64,000 nucleotides of DNA from Sphingobium sp. TKS (GCF_001563265.1 NZ_CP005088.1:1-64000); one strand, 5' to 3'; positions 7,651 through 17,501 are shown, counted from the first letter of the stretch. Notes: generated by a model not told the origin, from the sequence alone. Made by a program: numbers and translations.

Positions 7651-8634
7651 ATGGCTAAGCGGCGCCTCATCCATGCTGTCAACGAAGCGCTTCATGAAGA
7701 AATGGAGCGCGACGATCGTGTGATCCTCTATGGCGAGGATGTCAGGATCGGCTTGTTCGGCGATACACGCGGCCTCTTCGACAAGTTCGGGGGCAAGCGG
7801 GTGATCAACACGCCAATCTCCGAGGTTGTCATGACCGGTATGGCGGTTGGGATGGCAGCGGCCGGCTATCGCCCGATCTGCCACATGATGTATGGCAACT
7901 TCCTTTATACCGGCTTTGACTCCATCGCGAACCAGGCCGCCAAGCTTCGCTATATGACGGCGGGCCAGCTCAAGCTGCCGCTCGTTTACCTGGCATCTAC
8001 AGGTGCCGGCCGCTCATCTGGCGCCCAGCATTCCGATGCACCCTATCCAGGCGTTATGAACCTTGGCGGCATCAAGGTCGTGATCCCCAGCACGCCAGCC
8101 GACGCCAAGGGTTTGATGAAGGCCAGCATCCGTGAGGATAATCCGGTCCTCTTCCTGCTGCCCACCCGCCGCGGCGGCGAGCAAGGAGAAGTGCCCGATG
8201 GCGATCATGTCGTGCCGCTCGGCAAGGGATCGGTGAAGCGCGAGGGTCGCGATGTCACGGTGGTCGCGATCGGTGTGATGGTGCGTCATGCAATGCGCGC
8301 AGCGGCGACATTGTCCGAAGAGGGGATCGAGGTCGAAGTTGTCGATCCGATGACGCTCTTCCCGCTCGATAAGGAGCTGATCCTGGCCTCGGTTCGCAAG
8401 ACCGGGCGCCTAGTAATCCTCGATGAGGCGCGTGCTACATGCAGCGCCGCAAGTGAAATTGCCGCTATCGTCGCCGAACAGGGTTTTGCTTCGTTGCGTG
8501 GTCCCGTGCGCCGGGTCACCGTGCAGGATGTGGCGATCCCGTTCGCGCCCCATCTCGAAAATGCGGTGATCCCTGATGAGGCTATGGTTGAGGCTGCGAT
8601 CCGCGCGGCTGTACGCGATGGAGACGTTGCATGA
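7651..8634 (+). CDS. 2-oxoacid dehydrogenase E1 beta subunit
   Basis: Protein of 327 residues of the pyruvate/acetoin/branched-chain dehydrogenase E1-beta family: LYGEDV near residue 27, NTPISEVVMTGMAVGMA, HSDAPYPGV and VEVVDPMTLFPLD are family landmarks. E1-beta works with a thiamine-diphosphate-binding E1-alpha, which is absent: IS6100-A ends 9 bp upstream, so E1-alpha and the native ribosome binding site were probably lost. The lipoyl protein follows with an ATGA overlap. The substrate is unknown. Expression would need a promoter from IS6100 or beyond. Confidence 0.85.
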   Translation: MAKRRLIHAVNEALHEEMERDDRVILYGEDVRIGLFGDTRGLFDKFGGKRVINTPISEVVMTGMAVGMAAAGYRPICHMMYGNFLYTGFDSIANQAAKLRYMTAGQLKLPLVYLASTGAGRSSGAQHSDAPYPGVMNLGGIKVVIPSTPADAKGLMKASIREDNPVLFLLPTRRGGEQGEVPDGDHVVPLGKGSVKREGRDVTVVAIGVMVRHAMRAAATLSEEGIEVEVVDPMTLFPLDKELILASVRKTGRLVILDEARATCSAASEIAAIVAEQGFASLRGPVRRVTVQDVAIPFAPHLENAVIPDEAMVEAAIRAAVRDGDVA

Positions 8635-8870
8635 AGATGTCGCTTAAGTTGCCGATGTTTGGCATGAACATGGAAGAAGGCACGATCGCTCGCTGGCACG
8701 TACAGCTGGGCGCAGACTTTGCTCTCGGTGACATCCTTTATGAGGTGGAAACCGAAAAGGTGACGTCCGAGGTGGAAGCCCCGTGCGATGGAACTCTCAT
8801 TGAAATATTGGTTTCTGAAGGTGATGATGCTGCTGTTGGAGCGGCAGTCTGCCGAATAGAAACGAAATAA
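8631..8870 (+). CDS. Lipoyl/biotinyl carrier domain protein
   Basis: Stand-alone carrier domain of 79 residues. The motif VETEKVTSEVEAP at about residues 39-51 places K43 as the lipoylated lysine. It would carry acyl groups for the 2-oxoacid dehydrogenase encoded just upstream (4-bp overlap). No E2 acyltransferase catalytic domain follows, so the complex is incomplete here. Confidence 0.85.
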   Translation: MKMSLKLPMFGMNMEEGTIARWHVQLGADFALGDILYEVETEKVTSEVEAPCDGTLIEILVSEGDDAAVGAAVCRIETK

Positions 8871-8981
8871 TTGTCCTGACACCGGAGTGAAGTGGGCAGG
8901 AGACACGGATAGTTTTTCAACGCGACCGAAGAAAAAATGTTTAAGAGCGCGAAACGATACTTCGGTCATATCTAGGGAGGG

Positions 8982-11522
8982 ATGGTTATGATTGTCAGAC
9001 CAGAAAGCACAACGAAACGGCACGGCATTAACTTATACGCATCGGGCGTCGCGCTTCTTTGCTTCTGTTCGCCCGCATTCGCCCAGAGCGAGGCTCCGGC
9101 GGAGCAGCCTGCTGCCCAATCCGCAGCCGCCGAAGCGCCGCAGAGTGAAAGTCTGGGTGCCGGCGAGATCATCGTCACCGCCAGCAAGCGCGCTGAATCG
9201 ATCAACAAGGTCGGCCTCACGATTGCGGCGGTCAGTGGCGATCAGCTCGTCAAGCAGGGTATCAGCAGCGTCCAGGATTTGACCAAGGCCGTCCCGGGTC
9301 TGACCTATGCGCGGTCGGCATTCGGCACCCCGGTGTTCACGCTGCGTGGCGTCGGCTATTTCGATACCGCTCTGGCGGCATCGCCTGCGGTTAGCGTTTA
9401 TGTCGACCAGGCGCCTCTCAGCTTCTCCGCGCTGCCCGGCATCGGGGTCGGTTTGGACATGGAGCGTGTTGAGGTACTGAAAGGTCCGCAGGGCATTCTG
9501 TTCGGCCAGAATTCCACCGGCGGCGCGATCAACTACATCGCCAACAAGCCGACCGACACTCTGACGAGCGGGTTCAGCCTTGGCTATGGACGATTTAGCA
9601 CGGTTGAAGGCGAAGCTTTCATCAGTGGACCTGTGACCGACACGCTCAATATACGGCTCGCTGGCCGCAGCACTTATGCGGGATCGTGGCAGAAAAATTA
9701 CTTCTCTCGTCCAGGTGACGAGTTCGGGAAGCGGCGGGAATTCGCTGGCCGTATCACTCTAGACTGGAAGCCCACCGATAGACTCAGTTTCATGGCCAGC
9801 CTGAGTGGTTGGCATGACGGCAGCGAGCCGCAGATCGGGCAGTACATCTTCCTGCGTCCTGCCACGGCGGGGCAGGAGCAATTTTTGAGCCCTCAGCTTT
9901 ATAATTTCGAAACGGGTACATTGGTGACGCCATATGCGCCGCGCAAGGCGCGCGCCGCCGATTGGTCCGCGGATGCTGAACCTTTCCGTGACGACAGAAT
10001 GTATAATGCCGCGCTGCGTACCGACTATGACGTGACCGATAATCTGACCCTGACCTCGATCACTTCTTATTCGGACTATAAGCGTAATAGCCGGGCGGCG
10101 GATGACGGCACTGCGGTGCAAGACTATGATTATGTCGCCAACGACGGATATATTCGTGACTTCAACCAGGAATTGCGCCTGTCGAACGACGCCGCATCGC
10201 GCATGCGGGTCACCGTCGGTGCTAATTATCAGCACAGCAAAGTCTATGAGCTAAGCAAGCTTTCCGATGGAGATAGCATCATCTCGAATTTCTCTCAGAT
10301 AGACGGGACGAGCACTTTGCTGCCGGTGCCATTTTCCAGAGCATCGGATTTCAGCCGGCAGACGATCGAAAATTATGCGTTCTTTGGAAACGTCGATTTC
10401 GATGTGACAGACACCATCACGGTGAAGGGTGGCCTTCGCTATACGAACAGCAAGCGCCATTTCGTCGGCTGTACCTTTGATAATAATTTCGACCCGATAC
10501 ATGGCGACGACGCCCAGCGCAGGCTGTTCGACATTATCCACACGTTCGCCAGATCCCTGGTGGGCCTGGGAGCATCGACCCCCCTGCAGCCGGGTGACTG
10601 CACCAGTGCGATCGACCCGCTGACGGATGCCAACGGCAATCCACTTATCGGTGTAGAGAATGGGCAACGGCCGGATGCCTTTGAGAGCATCCTCGGCGAT
10701 ACCAACCTCAATGAGGATAATCTGTCCTGGAAGGTTGGCGTCGACTTCAAGCCGGTGGCTGGTTCGCTATTTTACGCGAACGTGACCAAGGGCTATAAGG
10801 CAGGCAGCTTCCCAACGATTACGGCGGCGTTTGTCAGTCAATATCGTCCGGTCGTTCAGGAATCGGTCATTGCCTACGAAGCGGGTTTCAAGCAGGAGCT
10901 GTTCGACCGCTCGGTGCTGCTCACCGGTGCTGGCTTCTACTATGACTACCGCAACAAGCAGCTGAGGGGCTTCTTCGATCAGCCGCCTTTCGGCATCGTG
11001 TTCGCACTCGACAACGTGCCTAAGTCCACCGTCAAGGGCGGTGAGCTGGCCATCGTATGGCGGCCGGTCGATGGCCTCAACCTCAGTGGCGCGGTGACCT
11101 ATGTCGACACGAAGATCAAAAAATACTCCGGTCTGAATTCCGACGGGGTATTTACTGACTTTGCCGGCGACCGGGTGCCATTCGCTCCGAAATGGAATGC
11201 GAGTGCAAACGCCGACTATACCGTTCCGCTTGGCGCCAGCCTGGCAGTGAATTTGGGTGCCAGCCTGACCTATAACAGCAGCACGCAGGCTGCGATCGGT
11301 CATGATGCGGTGACGAAGGCGGTAACCTACATCAAGCCGTTTACCACCGTTGATGCTCGCATTGCACTTCAGGATGCGGACAATGCATGGCAGGTCCAGT
11401 TCTGGGTGAAGAATCTGACCAACGAATATTACTGGAACAACGTAGCGTTCCTGTCCGATACGGCGGTTCGGTATGCGGCCATGCCACGCACCTACGGAGT
11501 AAAGACCAGCTTCCGTTTCTAA
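8982..11522 (+). CDS. TonB-dependent receptor
   Basis: Outer-membrane receptor of 846 residues. It has a signal peptide ending near SPAFAQ (residue 35), a TonB-box/plug start GEIIVTASKRAESINKVGLTIAAVSG and plug motifs VEVLKGPQGILFGQNSTGGAINY, followed by a long beta-barrel ending in the aromatic MPRTYGVKTSFRF. AGGGAGGG lies directly before the ATG at 8982; a second ATG two codons on is also possible. A strong hairpin follows the gene. It probably imports a catabolic substrate. Its neighbours (E1-beta, XdhC, SDRs, acyl-CoA dehydrogenase) suggest an organic acid or terpenoid, but the ligand is unknown. Confidence 0.9.
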   Translation: MVMIVRPESTTKRHGINLYASGVALLCFCSPAFAQSEAPAEQPAAQSAAAEAPQSESLGAGEIIVTASKRAESINKVGLTIAAVSGDQLVKQGISSVQDLTKAVPGLTYARSAFGTPVFTLRGVGYFDTALAASPAVSVYVDQAPLSFSALPGIGVGLDMERVEVLKGPQGILFGQNSTGGAINYIANKPTDTLTSGFSLGYGRFSTVEGEAFISGPVTDTLNIRLAGRSTYAGSWQKNYFSRPGDEFGKRREFAGRITLDWKPTDRLSFMASLSGWHDGSEPQIGQYIFLRPATAGQEQFLSPQLYNFETGTLVTPYAPRKARAADWSADAEPFRDDRMYNAALRTDYDVTDNLTLTSITSYSDYKRNSRAADDGTAVQDYDYVANDGYIRDFNQELRLSNDAASRMRVTVGANYQHSKVYELSKLSDGDSIISNFSQIDGTSTLLPVPFSRASDFSRQTIENYAFFGNVDFDVTDTITVKGGLRYTNSKRHFVGCTFDNNFDPIHGDDAQRRLFDIIHTFARSLVGLGASTPLQPGDCTSAIDPLTDANGNPLIGVENGQRPDAFESILGDTNLNEDNLSWKVGVDFKPVAGSLFYANVTKGYKAGSFPTITAAFVSQYRPVVQESVIAYEAGFKQELFDRSVLLTGAGFYYDYRNKQLRGFFDQPPFGIVFALDNVPKSTVKGGELAIVWRPVDGLNLSGAVTYVDTKIKKYSGLNSDGVFTDFAGDRVPFAPKWNASANADYTVPLGASLAVNLGASLTYNSSTQAAIGHDAVTKAVTYIKPFTTVDARIALQDADNAWQVQFWVKNLTNEYYWNNVAFLSDTAVRYAAMPRTYGVKTSFRF

Positions 11523-11614
11523 AGCTGATCGGAGGATCTTGGGTTGGTCTGTCGAGATTGGCCTGGGATCTCCCCTCCTCTGCCGGCATGAAGCCGGTGG
11601 TGCATTGAATGGAT

Positions 11615-11652
11615 ACGGCCGGAGCATCCGATTTTTCGGACGCTCCGGCCGT
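11615..11652 (+). terminator. Terminator after the TonB receptor
   Basis: ACGGCCGGAGC pairs with GCTCCGGCCGT, and the stem continues through TCCG/CGGA with one mismatch around an ATTTTT loop. This strong GC hairpin lies 92 bp after the receptor stop; the tail AATCCTTT is only moderately T-rich. Confidence 0.65.
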
Positions 11653-11692
11653 AATCCTTTAAGTTCAGCATTTTTTGGATCAGAATGGGATC

Positions 11693-12634
11693 ATGGCTGA
11701 GGCAGCGGATGACCTGGATGTCGTGATAGATGCCGCGGCGCTATGGCTTGCGGCGGGCCGTCATGTCGCGCTTGCCACAGTGATCGAGACCTGGGGGTCG
11801 GCGCCTCGGCGGGCGGGATCCCATCTGGTGATCCGCGACGACGGAATTTTCGAAGGCTCCGTCAGCGGCGGTTGTGTCGAAGGCGACGTCATCGTTCAGG
11901 CTCTCGAATTGATTGCGGCAGGGGGCGGCTTTCGTCGCCTGGATTATGGCGTGGCTGACGCGCAGGCCTGGGAGGTGGGACTTGCTTGCGGCGGCCGAAT
12001 CTCCATCCTGTTACAGACCGTCGATGGGGCACATTTTCCGCCTGCGCTGATCGAGCGTATCGTTGATGCACGGGCGCAGGGTTTGCCGCTGGGTCTGGCG
12101 ACGGATCTGACAAGCGGTGCGACCCGCGAGAATGCGGCCCCTCTGAAGGAATGGTTCTTCAATCTCTATCCTCCGCGCCGTCGTCTCGCGATCGTGGGGG
12201 CGGTTCATATCGCCCAGCTGCTCGTCCCGATGGCGCGCCTTGCGGGCTATGAGACAACCGTTATCGATCCGCGCGGCATGTTCGCGGCGGCTGCCCGATT
12301 TGATCAACCTGTAGACGAGAATTGGCCCGACGAAGCGCTTGATCGTTGGCGCCCGGACGGCGGCTCCGCGGTAGTCAGTTTGACGCATGATCCAAAGCTT
12401 GATGATCCGGCGCTGGCGCGCGCTCTGAACTCGCCGGCCTTCTATATCGGCGCATTGGGATCACGAAAAACACATGCTGCCCGGCTCGAGCGGCTCGGCG
12501 CCGCCGGCTTCACGGATAAGGAGCTCGCCCGCATCCATGGGCCGGCAGGGCTCCCAATCGGTGCGGCGGGACCAGCCGAGATCGCCGTTTCCATCCTGGC
12601 CGAGATGACGACAGTCTTGCGGAGCTCGAAGTGA
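11693..12634 (+). CDS. XdhC/CoxI-family maturation protein
   Basis: XdhC-type protein of 313 residues, involved in loading or sulfurating the molybdenum cofactor of molybdenum hydroxylases. The N-terminal XdhC/CoxI domain shows WGSAPRRAGSHLVI and GSVSGGCVEGDV; the C-terminal Rossmann domain shows LAIVGAVHIAQLL and AFYIGALGSRKTHAARLERL. The ATG at 11693 is preferred; the in-frame codon 18 bp upstream would be TTG. The MoeA-like gene follows with a GTGA overlap. No molybdenum hydroxylase is found in the window. Confidence 0.8.
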   Translation: MAEAADDLDVVIDAAALWLAAGRHVALATVIETWGSAPRRAGSHLVIRDDGIFEGSVSGGCVEGDVIVQALELIAAGGGFRRLDYGVADAQAWEVGLACGGRISILLQTVDGAHFPPALIERIVDARAQGLPLGLATDLTSGATRENAAPLKEWFFNLYPPRRRLAIVGAVHIAQLLVPMARLAGYETTVIDPRGMFAAAARFDQPVDENWPDEALDRWRPDGGSAVVSLTHDPKLDDPALARALNSPAFYIGALGSRKTHAARLERLGAAGFTDKELARIHGPAGLPIGAAGPAEIAVSILAEMTTVLRSSK

Positions 12635-13623
12635 GGTTTGGACGGGTATCGCTGGAAGAGGCCGAGGGTGCGATCCTGGCCCATAGCCTCTCGATTCCGG
12701 GACGCCGCTTGCCAAAAGGGCGCGTGCTCGATTGCGATGATCTGGCGGCGGTCCGGCATGCGGGATTGGAAGCGCTCACCGTTGCTCGGCTCGATACGGA
12801 CGATATTGGTGAAAATGATGTCGCGATGGCGATTGCGCAGAGGCTGGCCGGAGATCATGTCCGCGCCGAACCTCCCGTCCATGGGCGGGCTGATCTGATC
12901 GCCGAGACGAACGGCCTTCTCGTTTATGCACCCGACGGCATAGGCAAGCTCAATCGGGCAACGGAGGCGATCACATTCGCCGCCGTCGCGCCGATGACGC
13001 CGGTGCGCGCGGGCGACGTGGTAGGCACCGTCAAGATAATTCCCTATGCGGTGCCCCGAGCCGAACTTGTCTCAGCGGGGCAAGTCGCGGATGGTTGCAA
13101 GGTCCGTATAGCTGCATTCGGGCCCCTCTCGGTCAATCTCGTGCAAACCAGTCTAGGCAGCGTAAGCCTCAAGCTTCTCGCCAAGACCGAAACCGTTATA
13201 AGGCAGCGAGTCGAGAGGCTTGGCGGACATTTGAATCATGTGTGGATCTGCGATCATGATGAAGCGGCTCTAACCAATTTGCTCGCGGACTCTTCGGAGG
13301 CGGATCTTGTGCTGATCATGGCGGCATCGGCGACGGCCGACCGCGAAGATGTGGTCCCCGCGGCCATTCGACAAGCGGGCGGGCGCGTGGAGCGGGTGGG
13401 AATGCCGGTCGATCCCGGCAATCTCCTGTGCCTCGGTTGGTTGCGCAGGCGGGCTGTCATTGGGTTGCCGGGTTGTGCACGTAGCCCCCTGCGTAATGGA
13501 GTTGATCTGATATTGGAGCGGCTCTTCGCTGGGTTCGGCGTGGATAGCGATGTGATCGCCGGCATGGGAGTCGGCGGTCTGCTCGGGGATGGAGGCGGAC
13601 GACTCGATGCGCGCGCCCTCTAG
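12631..13623 (+). CDS. MoeA-like molybdopterin-binding protein
   Basis: Protein of 330 residues with a GTG start overlapping the xdhC-like stop. The molybdopterin-binding (MoCF) domain is seen around residues 165-300, with ADLVLIMAASATADREDVVPAAIR, VDPGNLLCLG and VIGLPGCARSPL. In related clusters this protein is often fused to a MobA-like nucleotidyltransferase and sits beside xdhC; here the fusion part is absent and the end LGDGGGRLDARAL looks like linker. It probably acts in cofactor delivery to a molybdenum hydroxylase encoded elsewhere. Confidence 0.75.
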   Translation: MRFGRVSLEEAEGAILAHSLSIPGRRLPKGRVLDCDDLAAVRHAGLEALTVARLDTDDIGENDVAMAIAQRLAGDHVRAEPPVHGRADLIAETNGLLVYAPDGIGKLNRATEAITFAAVAPMTPVRAGDVVGTVKIIPYAVPRAELVSAGQVADGCKVRIAAFGPLSVNLVQTSLGSVSLKLLAKTETVIRQRVERLGGHLNHVWICDHDEAALTNLLADSSEADLVLIMAASATADREDVVPAAIRQAGGRVERVGMPVDPGNLLCLGWLRRRAVIGLPGCARSPLRNGVDLILERLFAGFGVDSDVIAGMGVGGLLGDGGGRLDARAL

Positions 13624-13661
13624 CTGTAGAAAAACAACACTTACTTGGTTGGGATTATTGG

Positions 13662-15008
13662 ATGTTGACCTACGACTATGATCTGTTCGTCATTGGGGCG
13701 GGCTCGGGCGGAGTGCGCGCGGCGCGGGTTTCGGCAGCCTATGGCGCGCGGGTGGCGGTCGCCGAGGAGCATCGGGTGGGCGGCACCTGCGTGATCCGGG
13801 GCTGCGTGCCCAAGAAGCTGCTCGTCTATGGCTCGCATTTCGCCGAGGATCTGCAGGATGCACGGCGCTTTGGCTGGAAGGTGCCCGATTGCGAATTTGA
13901 CTGGTCGGCGCTGCGCGACAATGTGCTCGCCGAGGTCTCGCGGCTCGAAGGTCTCTACACCGAGACGCTCGGCAACAATAAGGTCGAGATCATCCGCGAG
14001 CGGGCGACCGTCGCCGGGCCGCATGAGGTGCTGCTCGGCTCGGGCCAGACGATCACCGCCGGCAAAATCCTGATCGCAACCGGCGCTTGGCCGATCGTAC
14101 CCCATTTTCCGGGGGCCGAGCATGGCATCACCTCGAATGAAGTGTTCCATCTCGATACCTTCCCCAAGCGCGTGGTGATCGCAGGGGCGGGCTATATCGC
14201 CAATGAATTTGCCGGCATCTTCCACCAGTTTGGTGCGCATGTGACGCTGGTCAACCGCACCGACGTGATCCTGCGCGGCTATGACGAGCAGATCCGCGAC
14301 CGGCTGCTCCAGATCTCGATGACCAAGGGGATCGAGTTCAAATTCCACGTCGCCTTCGAGAAGGTCGACAAGCAACCGGACGGCTCGCTGCTGGTGCACA
14401 TGACCGGCCATGAGCCGATCCCGGCCGACATGCTGCTATTCGCCACCGGCCGACGCCCGCATACCGAAAATCTCGGGCTGGAGACGGCCGACGTCGCACT
14501 CGACGCCAAGGGCGCGATCAAGGTGGACGACGACAACCGCTCGAGCTGCGCCAGCATCTATGCGGTGGGCGACGTCACCAACCGGGTGCAGCTGACGCCG
14601 GTCGCGATCCGCGAGGGCCAGGCCTTTGCCGACACTGTGTTCGGCAATAATCCCCGCCGGGTCGATTATGGCTGCATCCCGTCCGCCGTATTCAGCCATC
14701 CGCCGATGGCGGGCGTGGGCATGACCGAGGCCGAGGCGCGCAACAAGCTCGGTGAGGTCAAGGTCTACACCTCCGACTTCCGGGCGATGAAGAATGTGCT
14801 CGCCGACCGCCACGAGCGCGCGCTCTACAAGCTGGTCGTCCATCCTGAGACCGACGTGGTGGTCGGCATCCACATGATCGGCCCCGACGCGCCTGAAATC
14901 CTGCAGGCCGCCGCGATCGCGGTGAAGGCGAGGCTCACCAAGGCCCAGTTCGACGATACCGTAGCACTGCATCCCTCTATGGCCGAGGAACTGGTGCTGA
15001 TGCGGTAG
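13662..15008 (+). CDS. gor: Glutathione-disulfide reductase
   Basis: FAD-dependent pyridine nucleotide disulfide oxidoreductase of 448 residues. The FAD motif GAGSGG is at residues 12-17, and the redox-active pair C43/C48 lies in GGTCVIRGCVPKK. An NADPH-binding fold begins at VVIAGAGYIANEFAG, and the dimerisation-domain HPSMAEE near the C terminus supplies the catalytic histidine. The RGCVPKK context separates glutathione reductase from lipoamide dehydrogenase. It would keep glutathione reduced in the cytosol, which can matter for glutathione-dependent catabolic steps such as LinD, although linD is not in the window. Confidence 0.88.
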   Translation: MLTYDYDLFVIGAGSGGVRAARVSAAYGARVAVAEEHRVGGTCVIRGCVPKKLLVYGSHFAEDLQDARRFGWKVPDCEFDWSALRDNVLAEVSRLEGLYTETLGNNKVEIIRERATVAGPHEVLLGSGQTITAGKILIATGAWPIVPHFPGAEHGITSNEVFHLDTFPKRVVIAGAGYIANEFAGIFHQFGAHVTLVNRTDVILRGYDEQIRDRLLQISMTKGIEFKFHVAFEKVDKQPDGSLLVHMTGHEPIPADMLLFATGRRPHTENLGLETADVALDAKGAIKVDDDNRSSCASIYAVGDVTNRVQLTPVAIREGQAFADTVFGNNPRRVDYGCIPSAVFSHPPMAGVGMTEAEARNKLGEVKVYTSDFRAMKNVLADRHERALYKLVVHPETDVVVGIHMIGPDAPEILQAAAIAVKARLTKAQFDDTVALHPSMAEELVLMR

Positions 15009-15142
15009 GGCTTGGGTTGCCAGCTACCGACGTATGCGCCTGGGCGCTGCGTCGGTCATGCGCTTGGCCTGCCGTTCGCCTGAACGCGACCGGCAGGCCG
15101 TTAGCTGGTCATTGCGACCGAATAACAGGGTCGGCAATTCAA

Positions 15143-16381
15143 CTATTGACGATAGCGGCGCATTTCGAGGCGAGCGATCGCGCGGTTGTGAACCTCATCC
15201 GGCCCATCCACCAGGCGCATTGTGCGGAGATGTGCATAGGCGCGCGCAAGGCCGAAGTCGTCGGCGACGCCCGCGCCGCCATGCGCCTGGATCGCATCGT
15301 CGGCGATCTTCAACGCCATATGCGGCCCCGCCACCTTGATCATCGCGATTTCCGCTTGTGCTGCCTTGGCCCCAAGCTTGTCCATCACGTCGGCGGCCTT
15401 GAGGCATAGGAGGCGGGTCATTTCAAGTGACGTCCGTGCTTCGGCGATCCGCTGCTCCCAGATGGAATGCTCTGCTAGGCGTTTCCCAAAGGCAGTGCGC
15501 GAAAGGAGCCGCTCCACCATTTTCTTCAAGATTTCCTCGGCCAAGCCAATCGTGCGCATACAGTGATGGATTCGGCCTGGCCCCAATCGCCCCTGAGCAA
15601 TTTCAAAGCCGCGCCCCTCGCCGAGCAGCATATTCTCGACCGGAACGCGAACATCCTTCAGCTCGACTTCGCCATGACCATGAGGCGCATCGTCATAGCC
15701 AAACACAGGAAGCATTCGCAGAACCTTAACCCCCGGCGTGTCGAGCGGCAGGAGGATCATGCTCTGCTGAGCATGGCGCGGGGCATCAGGATCGGTCTTT
15801 CCCATGAGAATGCCGACCGAGCATCGAGGATCGCCTATGCCCGAAGACCACCATTTGCGGCCGTTGATCACATAATGGTCGCCGTCACAAACGATGGAGG
15901 TTTCGATATTGGTGGCGTCAGAGGATGCGACTCGCGGCTCGGTCATCAGAAAGACCGAGCGAATCTTCCCCTCCATCAGCGGCCGGAGCCAGCGCTCCTT
16001 ATGCTCGCGAGTTCCATAGCGGTGCAGGACCTCCATGTTGCCGGTATCGGGCGCGGAGCAGTTGAACACCTCGGACGCCCATTCGATGCGGCCCATCTCT
16101 TCCGCGCAGGAGGCATATTCCAGATTGGTAAGGCCCGGAGCGACGAACTCGAAGCTGCTGTCGACGGGATTGTGGCCGGCCAGCGGCGGCATGAAAAGAT
16201 TCCATATGCCGTCCGCTTTCGCGCGCTCCTTCAATTCCTCGATTATCGGCAGAGTCTTCCACCGCTCTCCACTAGCCTGCTGCGCGGCATAGGTCTCATC
16301 ATGGGGCCGAACCACATCGTTCATGAAATTACGGACCCGATCACGCCACATGGTTTCCGCGGGCGACATCGTGAAATTCAT
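15143..16381 (-). CDS. Acyl-CoA dehydrogenase
   Basis: Flavoenzyme of 412 residues. The N-terminal helical domain is followed by [19 protein letters not shown] (FAD/substrate loop), [11 protein letters not shown], and the C-terminal helical domain with [20 protein letters not shown] and [12 protein letters not shown]. It oxidises an acyl-CoA to the enoyl-CoA. It is divergent from SDR1 across a 367-bp region holding two ACCA-N2-TGGT palindromes, suggesting co-regulation. The substrate is unknown; the length and the WSSGIGDP signature fit the FadE-like group common in sphingomonads. Confidence 0.88.
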   Translation of the reverse strand: MNFTMSPAETMWRDRVRNFMNDVVRPHDETYAAQQASGERWKTLPIIEELKERAKADGIWNLFMPPLAGHNPVDSSFEFVAPGLTNLEYASCAEEMGRIEWASEVFNCSAPDTGNMEVLHRYGTREHKERWLRPLMEGKIRSVFLMTEPRVASSDATNIETSIVCDGDHYVINGRKWWSSGIGDPRCSVGILMGKTDPDAPRHAQQSMILLPLDTPGVKVLRMLPVFGYDDAPHGHGEVELKDVRVPVENMLLGEGRGFEIAQGRLGPGRIHHCMRTIGLAEEILKKMVERLLSRTAFGKRLAEHSIWEQRIAEARTSLEMTRLLCLKAADVMDKLGAKAAQAEIAMIKVAGPHMALKIADDAIQAHGGAGVADDFGLARAYAHLRTMRLVDGPDEVHNRAIARLEMRRYRQ

Positions 16382-16414
16382 ATTGCAGTCCTTATCTGGC
16401 CCATGGGCATGATG

Positions 16415-16424
16415 ACCACATGGT
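16415..16424. promoter_or_regulatory. ACCA-N2-TGGT operator-like site 1
   Basis: ACCACATGGT followed by AAT, 34 bp upstream of the acyl-CoA dehydrogenase start. It is one of four related sites. Confidence 0.5.
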
Positions 16425-16627
16425 AATTATCATTAACCCCTGCATGATCCAAGCGATTCGATAAAAGGAGGGCATGCGCCATCTGCGTAGGCTTTTTCAC
16501 TTCGAGTCGGAGATTGCAGGCCGCGAACGCTGTAAAGGAAGCCATTGTAGAACATAGAGTATGAACCAGCGCCTTTCGCCCCGGCTGGACAAGAGGGCAT
16601 TTCGTCCTCTCGCAAAGCAGGCTTGTA

Positions 16628-16637
16628 ACCATGTGGT
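16628..16637. promoter_or_regulatory. ACCA-N2-TGGT operator-like site 2
   Basis: ACCATGTGGT followed by AAG, about 110 bp upstream of the SDR start at 16749. Confidence 0.5.
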
Positions 16638-16748
16638 AAGTATGCTCTGATCTTTCAGGCTGGTGCCAGGCACATGGGGCCACTGGCGATGTGGTCAAGG
16701 CTGAAGCGAAGTCAATTCGCGCAGTTGAGCATTTTCGGAGGATGAAGA

Positions 16749-17501
16749 ATGGCTAACAGACTCGCAGGCAAGGTTGCGCTCATCACGGGTGGAGCGAGCG
16801 GGCTCGGCGCCGCTCAGGCGAAGCGTTTCGCGGAAGAAGGCGCCAAGGTCGTAATCGGCGACCTCAATGAAGAGATGGCCAAGGGCGTCGTAGCCGAAAT
16901 CAGGGCTGCTGGTGGCGATGCGCTCTTCATTCGGTTGGATGTTACCGATGCGGCGAGCTGGAATAATGCGATTGCCGCTGCCGTCGAGGCTTTTGGCGGG
17001 CTTACGACTCTATCCAACACTGCCGGTATCATTCATCCTGGCGGCTTCGAGGAGGAGAGCATTGAAGGCTGGAACAAGATGGTGGCGGTCAATCAGACTG
17101 CTATCTTCCTCGGAATCAAGGCGGCAATCCCCGAGCTGGTGAAGTCGGGCAATGGCTCGATCATCAACATCAGTTCGTTGATCGGCATGTTTCCCACCGC
17201 CGGCAATGCCAGCTACTGTGCCACCAAAGCGGCCGTGCGCATCATGAGCAAGGCGGCGGCGCTGGAGTTTGTGGACCGCGGCGTTCGGGTGAATACGATC
17301 GTGCCCGGCGGAATGAACACGCCGATCACGGCGAATGTCCCCCCTGACGTGCTGAAGCAGCAGACAAGCCAGATCCCCATGGGAAAGCTCGGTGACCCGA
17401 TCGACATTGCCAACGGCGCGCTTTTTCTGGCCTCTGACGAGGCGAAATATATTACTGGCGTGGATCTGCCGATTGACGGAGGCTGGTCCGTGGGTGTTTG
17501 A
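16749..17501 (+). CDS. Short-chain dehydrogenase/reductase (SDR1)
   Basis: Classical SDR of 250 residues: nucleotide-binding TGGASGLG at 13-20, NTAG at 90-93 (Thr in place of the usual second Asn), a catalytic serine at 142/143 and Y156-x3-K160. It oxidises or reduces a hydroxyl/keto group with NAD(P); D38 in GDLN suggests NAD. GGAGGATGAAG precedes the start. It is paralogous to the damaged SDR downstream (similar along the whole length) and divergent from the acyl-CoA dehydrogenase gene. The substrate is unknown. Confidence 0.88.
   Translation: MANRLAGKVALITGGASGLGAAQAKRFAEEGAKVVIGDLNEEMAKGVVAEIRAAGGDALFIRLDVTDAASWNNAIAAAVEAFGGLTTLSNTAGIIHPGGFEEESIEGWNKMVAVNQTAIFLGIKAAIPELVKSGNGSIINISSLIGMFPTAGNASYCATKAAVRIMSKAAALEFVDRGVRVNTIVPGGMNTPITANVPPDVLKQQTSQIPMGKLGDPIDIANGALFLASDEAKYITGVDLPIDGGWSVGV

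Larger units (their letters stand above)
16382..16748. promoter_or_regulatory. Divergent promoter region, acyl-CoA dehydrogenase and SDR
   Basis: 367 bp without a convincing gene between two divergent catabolic genes. It holds two copies of the palindrome ACCA-N2-TGGTAA (16415-16426 and 16628-16639), each near one of the start codons. It is likely to contain both promoters and operators for a TetR- or MarR-type regulator, none of which is complete nearby. Confidence 0.55.

Noticed and set aside
16378..16698. A 106-codon minus-strand gene in the divergent promoter region
   Set aside because: No domain, cysteine-rich shadow-like composition, and it overlaps the operator-like sites and promoter space.
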